Below are positions 27,463 through 36,355 of a DNA stretch of 64,000 nucleotides, in pieces. The position numbers and the translations under genes were made by a program. Location of the stretch: contig NZ_FNSI01000001.1 of assembly GCF_900104955.1 (NCBI RefSeq), forward strand, positions 2,948,001 to 3,012,000, given 5' to 3'. The DNA is from Beijerinckia sp. 28-YEA-48 (GTDB lineage: Bacteria; Pseudomonadota; Alphaproteobacteria; Rhizobiales; Beijerinckiaceae). The notes below the pieces were generated by a model. The model was not told the origin of the DNA. It saw nothing but the letters and a program-made list of their open reading frames with translations, and did not search any database. Within the stretch, counting starts at the first letter, position 1, and every line of letters begins with the position of its first letter.

Positions 27463-27954
27463 CTATTCCGCGAACAGGGTCTCGGGCGTCACGGGCCGAT
27501 GGACCATGTTGAGGTTTCCGCTTTCATCAAACCAGAGCGCCGCCGGACGATCCCAATACAGTTCGACACCATTTTGATCGGGATCGCGGAGGTAGATGGA
27601 TTCGCTCACGCCATGATCCACTACGGCATCGATTGAAATGCCCGCAGCTTTGAGACTTAGAAAGGCGTCACGAAGATCGCTGCGTTGATCGAAAACAATG
27701 GCAAGGTGATATAAGCCGGTCGTATTGTGTGGCGGCGGTGTGCCGTCGCGGCTCTGCCACGTGTTGATGCAAATATCGTGGTGATAGCCGTCATAGGCGA
27801 GGAAGGCCGCCTGCTCGCCGATACGCTTCGTCACTTTCAGTCCGAGAACGCCTTGATAAAAGGCAAGCGAACGATCGATGTCCGCGACTTTCAAATTCAC
27901 ATGGCCAATGCGCGCCGCGCGAACCGCATGTGGCGCTGCTTGATCTTCTTTCAT
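27463..27954 (-). CDS. VOC-family protein (extradiol dioxygenase/glyoxalase fold)
   Basis: A 163-residue single-unit vicinal-oxygen-chelate protein. The three classic metal ligands are all present: His in ARIGHVNLKVADIDRS, His in GLYHLAIVFDQRS, and Glu in NGVELYWDRP. The pattern resembles the CatE/2,3-dihydroxybiphenyl-dioxygenase branch, so ring-cleaving activity on a catechol is possible, but glyoxalase- or resistance-type functions cannot be excluded. The ATG at 27954 has AGGA 8 nt upstream. Its promoter region carries a perfect 12-bp inverted repeat around a consensus -35 (28118-28156), implying tight repression. Confidence 0.87.
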   Translation of the reverse strand: MKEDQAAPHAVRAARIGHVNLKVADIDRSLAFYQGVLGLKVTKRIGEQAAFLAYDGYHHDICINTWQSRDGTPPPHNTTGLYHLAIVFDQRSDLRDAFLSLKAAGISIDAVVDHGVSESIYLRDPDQNGVELYWDRPAALWFDESGNLNMVHRPVTPETLFAE

Positions 27955-28117
27955 GGGGGTATTCCTGACTTGCACGGCCACCTATCGGCGGTGGCAAAGC
28001 GCTCTGTCGATTGACTGGCTTCACGTTCAGCGGAACCGAAGTCAGCTCTTACGTCGCATAGGATGCGACAGGCTACTGCATTTGCCGGACCTTCTGTTTC
28101 CGCCAACACCCATGCAG

Positions 28118-28156
28118 ACTATATTTCGATATATCTAATGTCAAGATATATCGAAA
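28118..28156 (-). promoter_or_regulatory. Promoter with overlapping 12-bp inverted-repeat operator for the VOC gene
   Basis: Perfect arms TTTCGATATATC (28124-28135) and GATATATCGAAA (28145-28156) flank a 9-nt spacer. On the minus strand the spacer contains a perfect -35 hexamer TTGACA (28144-28139), and TATAGT (28123-28118, 5 of 6 consensus) follows after 15 nt, abutting the operator. A repressor on this site would occlude the promoter. The start codon of the VOC gene is about 160 nt downstream. Confidence 0.6.
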
Positions 28157-28199
28157 CTTGTTTCCAGGCCGCGCGCCGCGCGACCCGGAGTTTTTGACC

Positions 28200-29480
28200 T
28201 CATTTGCCCATCAGGAGCTTCACGCCGATCAACGAAATATCGGGGATGTAGGTGATCAGCGCCAAGGCAAACAGATAGACGAACAGGAAGGGAATGATCC
28301 CCCTGTAGAGCGTCTTCAGCGGAATGCCGAGCACCGACTGGGCCACGAAGATATTGATGCCGAACGGCGGATGGAACAGACCGATCGCCAGATTGACCGT
28401 CACGACAATGCCGAAGTGAACGGTGTCGATGCCGATCGCTTTGACCATCGGGATCAAAAGCGGCGTCAACAGCAGAATCGCAGACAGCGGATCAAGGAAG
28501 CAACCGACCGCCAGCAACAGCACGTTGATCGCCAGCAGGAACATCCAGGGCGCGACGCTGTAATGCTGCAGCCAGTTTGCCATCATCGCCGGCACTTGGT
28601 TGGCGGTGAGGATCCAGCTGAACACGCCGGCGCAGGCGACAATGATGAGGATCTGCGCTGAGAACACCGCCGTCGCGGAGGCCGCTTCGACAATGTCCTT
28701 GAAGGTCAATTCGTGGAAGACGAAACGCGTCACCAGGCCAGCATAGATACAGGCGACGGCCGCCGCCTCTGTCGGCGAGAACACGCCGCCGTAAATGCCA
28801 CCGAGAATAATGAACGGTGCCCCCAGCGCCCATAGGCCACGCCGGGTCGCATAAACGAAACGTTTCCAGTCAAACGGTGAACCACGGCCAATGTCATGCC
28901 GGCGGCAATACCAGATGACATAGGCCGCCAGCAGGCCAGCGATCAGCAGCCCCGGGATGATGCCGGCGGCGTAGAGACGCGGCACCGATTCCTCGGCCGC
29001 CGCGCCATAGACGATCATCGGAATGCTCGGAGGGATGATGATGTCGATGGCGCCGACGGCGGTGATGAGGCCGGCGGAGAAGTGATCGGGATAACCGGCC
29101 TTGCGCATGGCCGGATACATCACCTTGCCGATGGTGGCGACGGCCGCGGCGCTAACACCTGAGATAGCGCCAAAGATCGTCGTCGTGCCAACGGTGGTAA
29201 TGCCAAGGCTACCGCGCACCGGGCTCGCCGCGCTCTGGACGAAATCGACGAGGCGCTGAGCGACGCTGCCGCGCCCCATCAATTCGCCGGCATAGATGAA
29301 GAATGGCACGGCCAGCAGCGCGAACTGGTTGATCGTGCCGAACAAATTCTGATGCAGCACCGCCGGCTGAATGCCCATCACGAAGATGAGCATCGCCGTG
29401 ACGCTGGTGAGAAGGACAAGGAAGATCGGAAAGCCGAGGAGCAAAAGCACCAACGGCACGACAACGAGGGAGAGGGTCAT
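28200..29480 (-). CDS. TRAP transporter large permease (DctM family)
   Basis: Catalytic membrane subunit of a tripartite ATP-independent periplasmic transporter, 426 residues and about twelve membrane segments. Recognisable are PFFIYAGELMGRGSVAQRLVDF, GAISGVSAAAVATIGKVMYPAM, GAIDIIIPPSIPMIVYG and FGIVVTVNLAIGLFHPPFGIN, all DctM hallmarks. It drives substrate uptake with a sodium gradient. Its start overlaps the dctQ stop by 4 nt (ATGA). Last gene of the TRAP operon. Confidence 0.96.
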   Translation of the reverse strand: MTLSLVVVPLVLLLLGFPIFLVLLTSVTAMLIFVMGIQPAVLHQNLFGTINQFALLAVPFFIYAGELMGRGSVAQRLVDFVQSAASPVRGSLGITTVGTTTIFGAISGVSAAAVATIGKVMYPAMRKAGYPDHFSAGLITAVGAIDIIIPPSIPMIVYGAAAEESVPRLYAAGIIPGLLIAGLLAAYVIWYCRRHDIGRGSPFDWKRFVYATRRGLWALGAPFIILGGIYGGVFSPTEAAAVACIYAGLVTRFVFHELTFKDIVEAASATAVFSAQILIIVACAGVFSWILTANQVPAMMANWLQHYSVAPWMFLLAINVLLLAVGCFLDPLSAILLLTPLLIPMVKAIGIDTVHFGIVVTVNLAIGLFHPPFGINIFVAQSVLGIPLKTLYRGIIPFLFVYLFALALITYIPDISLIGVKLLMGK

Positions 29481-29992
29481 TGACGCTGCTCCAAAGCTGC
29501 CGATTCCGGATCTTCAATAGGGGGAGCACCAAAGCCAGCCGCACGCAGGATCAGCATAATGATGACCAGCGCCAACCCGATGAGGACAGCCGAATGCGGA
29601 ATCCACATCGGAATATGGGCGACGTCGCTCTTGGAGCTGAAAGCAAAAATACGTGTGACATAGAACCAAGAAGACTGGGTGATGGCATAGCCCACCACGG
29701 CGATGGCCAGAGCCGCCTCGATCCACGCCAGAATGGTTTTCACCGGCTTGGGAAAATTGATGACAATGGCATCCATGCGCAGATGCATATTGCGCCAGGT
29801 GACGATGCCAGCTCCGAGGAAAGCAATCCAGATCATCGTATAGACCTGAAACTCCTCGGCGCCGAGCAGGCTGTGGTTGAACACATAGCGCCCGACGACA
29901 TTGGCGAAATTCAAAAGAACGATGGCAATAAGTGCAACCCCGAGGGTCACCTCCAATATACGCATCAACGATCCAACGACCCTATTAATCAT
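29477..29992 (-). CDS. TRAP transporter small permease (DctQ family)
   Basis: Small membrane subunit, 171 residues with four predicted membrane segments. It contains NVVGRYVFNHSLLGAEEFQVYTMIWIAFLGAGIVTWRNMHLRMD in pieces, the DctQ core with the conserved HLRMD. The ATG at 29992 is preceded by TAGGGGAA and is preferred over an upstream in-frame ATG at 30052. It pairs with the DctM protein encoded by the overlapping next gene. Confidence 0.93.
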   Translation of the reverse strand: MINRVVGSLMRILEVTLGVALIAIVLLNFANVVGRYVFNHSLLGAEEFQVYTMIWIAFLGAGIVTWRNMHLRMDAIVINFPKPVKTILAWIEAALAIAVVGYAITQSSWFYVTRIFAFSSKSDVAHIPMWIPHSAVLIGLALVIIMLILRAAGFGAPPIEDPESAALEQRQ

Positions 29993-30067
29993 GGGTTCCC
30001 CTACCCTCGTGTAGCGCGGAGGCCCGGGCTTGCGCCCCGGCTTTCCGCTCATTCCGTGATCGCAAGC

Positions 30068-31075
30068 CTATTGAGCGCGCAAGCGATTACCTGCGGCGAC
30101 AATGGCGTCATAGTCTTCCTTGAACCCAGGTGTGGCGGCAGAAACCTGTGGCACCACGTTGGCGACAATATCGAGATATTTTTTCTGCTCTGCGGCGCTC
30201 AGTTCAATGACCTCGCCGCCGTTCTTCTTCCAGACCTCAAGCCCGTTGCCGATCTCGCTCTTGACCGACGGCACGATGGCAAGCGCGGCCTTCGCGGCTT
30301 CTTCGCGGACGATCTTCTCGAGGTCCGGCCCCAGCGACTTCAAAAAGGCGCTGTTGACCAGAACTGGCGCGATGATCACCGTTGACGGAACAGCCGTCAG
30401 CGCTTTGGCGACGTCGAAGAACTTGAAGGTCGTAAAGGCCGAGAGACCAGCGATGACACCGTCGATCGCTTTGTTCTGCATCGCCGACAAAACCTCGCCG
30501 AGCGGCATGGACAAGGGCGAAGCGCCGGCTTTGCGCAAGGGCTCGAGATGCAGTGGGGCGCCGCCGGGCGTTCTGATTTTCTGGCCGGCGAGATCGGCGA
30601 TGGTGCGTATCGGCTTATGCGACAAAACGTAAAGCGGCGTGACGGTGACAAAGGCGATCGATTCAACGCCCTTATCCTTGCCAAAACTGCTCAGGCGTTC
30701 GCGGATGGCCGGATCGGCAAAAAGCCTCGCGTTGAAATCGAAGTCCTCGAACAGGCCGGGGGCATCGAACACCGAAAAGCGCGGCTCCAAACCGACAAAG
30801 AAACCTGACGCCACCGTCACCATTTCGATGGTTCCGAGCGCCGTCCCTTCGACCGTCGAGGGAATGCCTCCGAGCTGCCCGGCGGGATAAAATTCAATCT
30901 TGATCTTGCCGCCCGACCGCGCGTCCACACCGGCGGTAAACGCCTTGGCCCATTCCTGGGACGGATCATTGACGGTCGCCGAGGATATCTTCAGCTTGAT
31001 TTGGGCTTGCGCCTGCACCACTCCCATCATGAGCAGCGGCAACGCGAGCGCAGCCATCCTGAACCCTGGTCTCAT
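30068..31075 (-). CDS. TRAP transporter substrate-binding protein, copy 1 (DctP family)
   Basis: Periplasmic receptor, 335 residues. A signal peptide (MRPGFRMAALALPLLMMGVVQAQA) precedes IKLKISSATVNDPSQEWAKAF. The ligand-binding region has GQKIRTPGGAPLHLEPLRKAGASPLSMPLGEVLSAMQNKAIDGVIAG in pieces; in DctP proteins the Arg of the IRTP/IRVP-type motif binds the substrate carboxylate. GGGGAGGGGATG lies before the ATG at 31075. It is 75 nt upstream of dctQ and clearly the receptor of this transporter. A closely similar paralogue lies 248 nt further upstream. Confidence 0.95.
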   Translation of the reverse strand: MRPGFRMAALALPLLMMGVVQAQAQIKLKISSATVNDPSQEWAKAFTAGVDARSGGKIKIEFYPAGQLGGIPSTVEGTALGTIEMVTVASGFFVGLEPRFSVFDAPGLFEDFDFNARLFADPAIRERLSSFGKDKGVESIAFVTVTPLYVLSHKPIRTIADLAGQKIRTPGGAPLHLEPLRKAGASPLSMPLGEVLSAMQNKAIDGVIAGLSAFTTFKFFDVAKALTAVPSTVIIAPVLVNSAFLKSLGPDLEKIVREEAAKAALAIVPSVKSEIGNGLEVWKKNGGEVIELSAAEQKKYLDIVANVVPQVSAATPGFKEDYDAIVAAGNRLRAQ

Positions 31076-31323
31076 AGCATCCCCTCCCCAGTGGACACCG
31101 CTCAAGCGCGACACCGCTCCCGCACCCCTCCGGCGCGGATCGGCCTGCTTGCGCGCGTGCAAGTCCGCCATTAGGGCACGCTGACCTGATTGCAGATAGA
31201 TGCCAAAAGTGTTCCTCCGATACCCAGAAAGCATCACCCAACGCCATCCGGCGATTGCTCCGTCCGAGCCCCTTCCGACTGGTGGATGGCAGGCCCGTGC
31301 ATCGCGCGGACCTGCTCGATCGG

Positions 31324-32328
31324 CTACTGGCCGCGCGCTTTCTGCGATGCGGTCAACAGAACATCGTAATCGGCCTTGAAGTTCGGATTGGACGCATAGA
31401 CCGCCGGCAGGATCGACACGACATTGTCGATGTATTTCTTCTCTTCCTCGGCCGGCATCTTGATGACTTCGCCACCATTCTTGCGCCAGACATTGAGGCC
31501 AGCGGTCTCATCCGCCACACCCCACGGCACGATGGCGTTTTCGGCATTGACCGCTTCTTCGCGCACGATCTTTTCCAGATCAGGCCCGAGCGACTTGAGG
31601 AAGTCGCTGTTGACCAACACCGGCGCGACGATCACCGAGCCTGGCACGGCGGTCAAAGCCTTGGCGACATCGTAATATTTGAAGCCGGTGAACACCGAGA
31701 GACCGGCGATGAAACCATCGATGGTCTTATTCTGCATGGCCGGCAGCACTTCACCCAGCGGCAACGACAGCGGCGAGGCATTGGCCTTGCGGAACGGTTC
31801 CAGATGCAGCGGCGCACCGCCCGGCGTGCGGATTTTCTGGCCGGAGATATCGGCGAACTTGCGCACCGGCTTGTGCGACAGGAGATAGAGCGGCGAGTGA
31901 ATGAAATAGGCGATCGGCTCAACGCCCTTGGTGCTGCCGAATTTCGACAGAACGGCGCGCGCCGTGGGATCGGACAAGACCTTACGACCGTGCTCGGTGT
32001 TATCGAACAGGCCCGGCATGTCGAGAACGAGGAAGCGCGGCTCTAGGCCGACATAGAAGCCGGACGCGAGAACCACCATTTCGATGGTGCCAAGCGCCGT
32101 GCCTTCGACCGTCGCGGGAATGGGACCGAGCTGGCCGGCGGGATAGAATTCCACCTTGATCTTGCCACCGGCGCGCTTCTCGACACCGGCAGCAAAGGCC
32201 TTCGACCATTCAGCCGACATGTCATTGACGGTTGGCGACGAGATTTTCAGTTTGATTTGCGCCTGCGCTGCCGTCGACAAACCAACAGCCATCGCCGCCG
32301 CGAATGCGGCGCCCAAAACCTTGCGCAT
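31324..32328 (-). CDS. TRAP transporter substrate-binding protein, copy 2 (DctP family)
   Basis: A 334-residue paralogue of the adjacent DctP protein, matching it along the whole mature length, for example KIEFYPAGQLG versus KVEFYPAGQLG and the shared ALGTIEMV, GQKIRTPGGAPLHLEP and SLGPDLEKIVREEA. It has its own signal peptide (MRKVLGAAFAAAMAVGLSTAAQA) and ribosome-binding site (GGAGG, 8 nt). The two copies differ mainly between the signal peptide and residue 40, around the 120-160 region and near the C-terminus. It likely arose by tandem duplication and may give the same DctQM membrane pair a second ligand range. Confidence 0.95.
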   Translation of the reverse strand: MRKVLGAAFAAAMAVGLSTAAQAQIKLKISSPTVNDMSAEWSKAFAAGVEKRAGGKIKVEFYPAGQLGPIPATVEGTALGTIEMVVLASGFYVGLEPRFLVLDMPGLFDNTEHGRKVLSDPTARAVLSKFGSTKGVEPIAYFIHSPLYLLSHKPVRKFADISGQKIRTPGGAPLHLEPFRKANASPLSLPLGEVLPAMQNKTIDGFIAGLSVFTGFKYYDVAKALTAVPGSVIVAPVLVNSDFLKSLGPDLEKIVREEAVNAENAIVPWGVADETAGLNVWRKNGGEVIKMPAEEEKKYIDNVVSILPAVYASNPNFKADYDVLLTASQKARGQ

Positions 32329-32573
32329 GAAAGAAGCCTCCACTCCCATCTGCAGGCGCTTAGCCCTCCGCCAGCGCGTGCATTTGCACATACTCTTACA
32401 CGGAAGAGCCTATTTGTCACCGCATTCGCTGCGTTTTGGGCGTTTTTTCTTTTAAATCTACCTGTATCGGCAGGCGGTATGCTTGATCTCAACCATTTTT
32501 CTTGAGCGTTAATTTTCCGACTTAATCGTAAAAAACTGAGTTAGCAAAGGCACATGACGGAAACCGTCGGGGG

Positions 32574-33596
32574 TCAGACCCGCATCGTTGTGAGCATAGG
32601 CTCGGCCTTTGGCGCCGGCACCTCTTGACGCGGTCGCCGGGCATAACGCTGGGCCAAAGTCGCGCAGGCGAAGAGCTGCGCCTGGTGGAACAGCATCAGC
32701 GGCAGAACGATGAGACCGAGCGCCTGGCCGGGGAACAGAATGTTGGCCATCGGAATGCCGCTCGCCATGCTCTTCTTGGAACCGCAGAAAACGATCGCGA
32801 TCTCGTCTTCCTTGGAGAAGCCGAGCCTGCGGCTGACGATCGTCGTGATCGCCAACACGGCAGCTAGAAGCACGACATCGAGCACGACGATCAAGATGAG
32901 ATCGTTGGCCGTCACCTTCGACCAGATACCCGCCACCATGCCTTCGCTGAAGGCATCATAGACGACGAGCAAGATCGAGCCCCGGTCGACCAGCGACGTT
33001 AGCGTTTTGTGGCGCTGCAGAAAGGCACCGATGAAAGGCCGCAGCACTTGGCCGGCGAGAAACGGCAGCAGCAATTGCACCGCAATGCTTTCCAACGCCT
33101 TGGTGCTGAAGCCGACGCCTTTTGAGTCGAGCAGGAGCATCACCAGCAAAGGGGTGACCACCATGCCGAACAGATTTGAGACGGAGGCGCTGCACAGCGC
33201 TGCCGGGACATTGCCACGGGCGATCGAAGTGAAGGCGATCGACGATTGCACGGTCGAGGGCAGCACGCAGACGAACATCAGCCCCAGGATCAGATCATGC
33301 GGCAGCCAGGCGCCGAACGCCCGCGTCAGACCGAGGCCAAGGAGCGGGAAGAGCACATAGGTGCTGCCGAAGACCAGGGATTGCAGCCGCCAGTGCAGCA
33401 ACCCATCCCAAACCGCGCGCGGCGACAGCCGAGCGCCATAGAGGAAGAACAGGAGCCCGACAGCCACGGACACCGCATCGTTGGTCACGTCCGCGCCCAC
33501 GCCCCGTGCCGGCAGGATCGCTGCCACGCCGACCGTGGCGACCAGAGCGACGAGATAGGGATCGATGCCCAAACGGGCCAGTAAGCGGCGGAACAT
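32574..33596 (-). CDS. Bile acid:sodium symporter-like transporter (SBF-like family)
   Basis: Inner-membrane protein of 340 residues with about ten hydrophobic segments, of the SBF-like/YfeH group within the bile acid:sodium symporter superfamily. Characteristic stretches are LLFFLYGARLSPRAVWDGL, LILGLMFVCVLPSTVQSSIAFTSIARGNVPAALCSASVSNLFG in pieces, and IVFCGSKKSMASGIPMANILFP. Members transport organic anions, but the ligand of this branch is unclear. The gene is divergent from a LysR regulator with 100 nt between the two starts, so it is its probable target. GAGGA precedes the ATG. Confidence 0.88.
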   Translation of the reverse strand: MFRRLLARLGIDPYLVALVATVGVAAILPARGVGADVTNDAVSVAVGLLFFLYGARLSPRAVWDGLLHWRLQSLVFGSTYVLFPLLGLGLTRAFGAWLPHDLILGLMFVCVLPSTVQSSIAFTSIARGNVPAALCSASVSNLFGMVVTPLLVMLLLDSKGVGFSTKALESIAVQLLLPFLAGQVLRPFIGAFLQRHKTLTSLVDRGSILLVVYDAFSEGMVAGIWSKVTANDLILIVVLDVVLLAAVLAITTIVSRRLGFSKEDEIAIVFCGSKKSMASGIPMANILFPGQALGLIVLPLMLFHQAQLFACATLAQRYARRPRQEVPAPKAEPMLTTMRV

Positions 33597-33664
33597 GTGA
33601 TCAGTCCTCAGAAAATGATGACCTCCTTCTAACCCCTCCCGCGCCTATTTTGATCCAGACTGGA

Positions 33665-33683
33665 CATGATATCGGTTATCATG
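33665..33683. promoter_or_regulatory. Candidate LysR binding site CATGATA-N5-TATCATG
   Basis: Perfect 7-bp arms around 5 nt in the 100-nt interval between the divergent symporter and lysR genes. Position and symmetry fit a LysR recognition site controlling both genes. Confidence 0.5.
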
Positions 33684-33696
33684 AATTATAATAAGC

Positions 33697-34602
33697 ATGG
33701 CATTAGAACCCCGCCCCCTCGATCCCGTTTTGCTGCGCAGCTTCCTGAAGGTCAGCGAAACCCACAGTTTTACCGAGGCTGCCCGCCAGCTTGGCCTGCA
33801 GCAATCCTCGGTCAGCCAGCACGTGGCGCGGCTGGAGAAGCGGGTCGGGCGACGCTTGCTGGCCCGCGACACCCATGAAGTCAGGCTGACGCCGGATGGC
33901 GATGCGATCCTGCCGCTCGCCCGGCAGGTGCTGGAAGCGGGCAACCGCATCGAGCGCTATCTCAAGGGCTCGACCCTGCGCGGGCGGCTGCGGCTCGGCG
34001 TCTCGGAGGATTTCGCCTTCACGGCGCTACCCGACATCCTCGCCGAATTCGCCATGCAGCATCACGCGGTCGATCTGGAACTGACGGTTGGCCTGAGCGG
34101 CCTGCTCTACGAAAAATACGACGCGGGCGATCTCGACCTGATCTTCGCCAAGCGCCGCAAGGGCGACGAGCGCGGCGAGGTCGCCTGGCAGGAGCGCCTC
34201 GTCTGGGTCGGTCGGCCAGGTTCGCGCCTGGCGGAGCAGACCGTGGTGCCGCTCGTGCTCTATCCACCGCCGAGCATCACGCGGGTCCACGCCATCGAGA
34301 CTTTAGAGCGCGCCGGCCGTGCCTGGCGGGTCGCCTGCACCAGCGACAGCCTGGCGGGCCTGCGCGCGGCGACTGTCGCTGGCCTGGGCGTCACCGCCCA
34401 TTCGGCACGGCTCATTCCGCCAGGCCTTGTCGAAGTCGAGCCGAAAGAGGCATTGCCCCGGCTGGGCTCGATTGAGTTCGTGGTGGTCGGCGGCCAATCG
34501 CACAAGGAGGCCGAACGGGCGCTCGCGGCAAGCATCCTGTCGGGCACAAGCCGCCTGCTCTCAGCGGCGGCAACGGAGCGCCGCTCAGCTAGCAGTTCTT
34601 AG
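33697..34602 (+). CDS. LysR-family transcriptional regulator
   Basis: Regulator of 301 residues. The winged HTH occupies about residues 8-65 (LLRSFLKVSETHSFTEAARQLGLQQSSVSQHVARLEKRVGRRLLARDTHEVRLTPDGDAIL in pieces), followed by a linker helix and the two-lobed effector domain from about residue 95 (RGRLRLGVSEDFAFTALPDILAEF). It belongs to the branch with DR-type linkers seen in regulators of organic-acid transport. The ATG at 33697 has no good Shine-Dalgarno sequence. Divergent from the SBF-like transporter gene. Confidence 0.93.
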   Translation: MALEPRPLDPVLLRSFLKVSETHSFTEAARQLGLQQSSVSQHVARLEKRVGRRLLARDTHEVRLTPDGDAILPLARQVLEAGNRIERYLKGSTLRGRLRLGVSEDFAFTALPDILAEFAMQHHAVDLELTVGLSGLLYEKYDAGDLDLIFAKRRKGDERGEVAWQERLVWVGRPGSRLAEQTVVPLVLYPPPSITRVHAIETLERAGRAWRVACTSDSLAGLRAATVAGLGVTAHSARLIPPGLVEVEPKEALPRLGSIEFVVVGGQSHKEAERALAASILSGTSRLLSAAATERRSASSS

Positions 34603-34642
34603 GGCATTTTCGAGCGAAGAAGAGCCAGGCAATGACGGATAC

Positions 34643-34668
34643 GATGGCGATGTCGAGACATCGCCATC
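34643..34668. terminator. Perfect 12-bp inverted repeat between convergent genes
   Basis: GATGGCGATGTC (34643-34654) pairs with GACATCGCCATC (34657-34668) with only 2 nt between. It lies between the lysR stop (34602) and the stop of the convergent secreted-protein gene (34675). There is no T-run on either side, so it may stop transcription inefficiently or protect mRNA ends. Confidence 0.5.
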
Positions 34669-34674
34669 ACTCTG

Positions 34675-35166
34675 TCAGTCCACCTTCGACCAGCCGAAAA
34701 CCAGCCATTTGTACTGCGAAGTCTTATTCGGCTCGGCGGTGTAGGTCATTTGGAGGTCGCCGCCTTTGGCGTAGATATCGAGTCTGGGTTCCGTGTCGAG
34801 CTTGAGCCACAAGGAATCGTTCTTGAAGGACCAGGTTCCACACCATACGCACGGCCCTGACGCCGGATCACCGGGCTGGTGAAAATTGTAGCGACCGTCC
34901 GCCTTGATCTCCAAGTAGTCGAACGCACCGTAAAACGTGGTCACTGTCTGCTGAAATTTGGTTGCGGCCGCTTTCTGCTTCTGCGTGGGCGTGCCTTTCA
35001 GATCTCGCGGTGGCCGGATCGCAGATCCATTGAGTTTCCATTTGCCAATGAAATCATTTTGGGCTGGAAGAAATTCCGTTTGAGCCTGTGCCGATGAAAC
35101 GGGAGCACAAATAAAGGACAGCCACGTGGCGGCTAAGACCGTCGCCACCGCTTTTGCGCAATTCAA
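34675..35166 (-). CDS. Secreted protein of unknown function
   Basis: A 163-residue protein with a signal peptide ending CAPVSSAQAQ. The mature part has a lipocalin- or META-like flavour: NDFIGKWKLNGSAIRPP at the front, then FYGAFDYLEIKADGRYNFHQPG, CVWCGTWSFKNDSLWLKLDTEP, and a C-terminal KWLVFGWSKVD. The CVWC pair could be redox-active or disulfide-bonded. The start is taken as TTG at 35166, because GGAGG (35176-35172) lies just upstream; the longer frame from 35178 would contain that ribosome-binding site. No family is recognised with confidence. Confidence 0.7.
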   Translation of the reverse strand: MNCAKAVATVLAATWLSFICAPVSSAQAQTEFLPAQNDFIGKWKLNGSAIRPPRDLKGTPTQKQKAAATKFQQTVTTFYGAFDYLEIKADGRYNFHQPGDPASGPCVWCGTWSFKNDSLWLKLDTEPRLDIYAKGGDLQMTYTAEPNKTSQYKWLVFGWSKVD

Positions 35167-35521
35167 GATAGCCTCCAAATTGAGTTCTAAGAGTTTAAAT
35201 CAAAGCCACCCTGAATGATTATGGCGCTATACGCAACGCTCAATGAAACACTGATCGGATGCAAATGAAAGATAAACACCTTTGTGCCGCAAAGCTTTCT
35301 TGAATTCATTCCGCAGAGAGCTTTTCGTTTTGATGAAATCAAAATCGAACTTTAGCCTTTTGTTTTGACACGCCTTCTTCATGCAAACCGAAATTGCAAT
35401 CATGCTTCGCTCGGAAAGCGCTCTCGCTGAGCGACGATCGCCCAGGACGCCAGCGTCATCCAGCCGTCATCGCTGCATCATACGTGAACCGAAGCTTCTC
35501 GCCCGATCAGAGACACGGTTC
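35167..35521. other. 355-nt AT-rich divergent intergenic region
   Basis: Lies between two divergent secreted-protein genes. AT content is visibly higher than in neighbouring coding DNA. It holds a 7-bp inverted repeat TTTTGAT-GAA-ATCAAAA (35328-35344) and a TTGACA hexamer (around 35365) without a good -10. A frame upstream of the beta-propeller start is open from 35381, but has no ribosome-binding site and no coding look. Confidence 0.5.
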
Positions 35522-36355
35522 ATGTTTCGCACCGCGACTGCCTTTGCACTTCTTCTCTCGGTAGGACTGCTGCCCGTTCAAGCGGAAGACCCGCAAGCCT
35601 ATACGACCGAGACCGCCGCCTCGTTTCCCGCACCCGAGGCTCGACAGGCTGTCGCTGTCGATGCCGACGCCTTCTATGCGATCACCGATCGCTCGATCGG
35701 CCGCTATGACAAGAAGACGGGCGCTAAACTCGCGACGTGGACCGACGCGAAAGATGGCCCCTTCGTTCATCTCGACAGTGGTGTCGTGGTGGATGGCAAG
35801 CTTTACGCCGCCCATTCCAATTATCCTGAATCGCCGATGACAAGTTCCGTCGAGATTTGGGATGCCGCGACGCTCAAACATATCGGCACGCGCAGCTTCG
35901 GCATCGATCGCGGCTCGCTGACCTGGATCGACTATCGCGATGGTGTCTGGTGGGGCGCTTTCGCCAATTACAATCGCGTCTTCGGTCGCAGTCCGTTGGC
36001 CTATGGCAACAAGTACAACACGCAGATCGTCCGCTTCGATGCGGATTGGCGCGTCGCCGAGGCCTGGGTGCTGCCCTCACAGTTGATCGAAAAATTCGGG
36101 GATATGAGTAATTCCGGCGGCTCGTGGGGGCCGGATGGACGGCTCTGGATCACCGGCCACGATCTGCCGGAACTCTATGCGCTGGAATTGCCCAAGGCAG
36201 GCTCGGTGTTGCGCTGGGTCGGCACCGCACCCGCCAATGTGGCCGGCCAAGGCATCGCCTGGGACCGGACGCAGAAGGGTGTGATCTGGGGCGTCATTCG
36301 CGACAAGGTGAAGGGTGAAAACCGCGTCACCGCCACCCGTGTGCAGCTGCCCTAG
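35522..36355 (+). CDS. Secreted beta-propeller-like protein, unknown function
   Basis: A 277-residue exported protein. A signal peptide ([21 protein letters not shown]) is followed by repeating blade-like units: [27 protein letters not shown], then [37 protein letters not shown], then [13 protein letters not shown], and [27 protein letters not shown]. The pattern resembles YncE/PQQ-like or cycloisomerase-type propellers. Start 35522 fits the signal peptide. It ends 4 nt into the convergent uracil-DNA glycosylase gene. Function unknown. Confidence 0.75.
   Translation: MFRTATAFALLLSVGLLPVQAEDPQAYTTETAASFPAPEARQAVAVDADAFYAITDRSIGRYDKKTGAKLATWTDAKDGPFVHLDSGVVVDGKLYAAHSNYPESPMTSSVEIWDAATLKHIGTRSFGIDRGSLTWIDYRDGVWWGAFANYNRVFGRSPLAYGNKYNTQIVRFDADWRVAEAWVLPSQLIEKFGDMSNSGGSWGPDGRLWITGHDLPELYALELPKAGSVLRWVGTAPANVAGQGIAWDRTQKGVIWGVIRDKVKGENRVTATRVQLP

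Noticed and set aside
35328..35344. FNR/FixK-like box TTGAT-N3-ATCAA
   Set aside because: The spacer is 3 nt, whereas FNR-type sites need 4; no oxygen- or nitrogen-regulated gene is adjacent.
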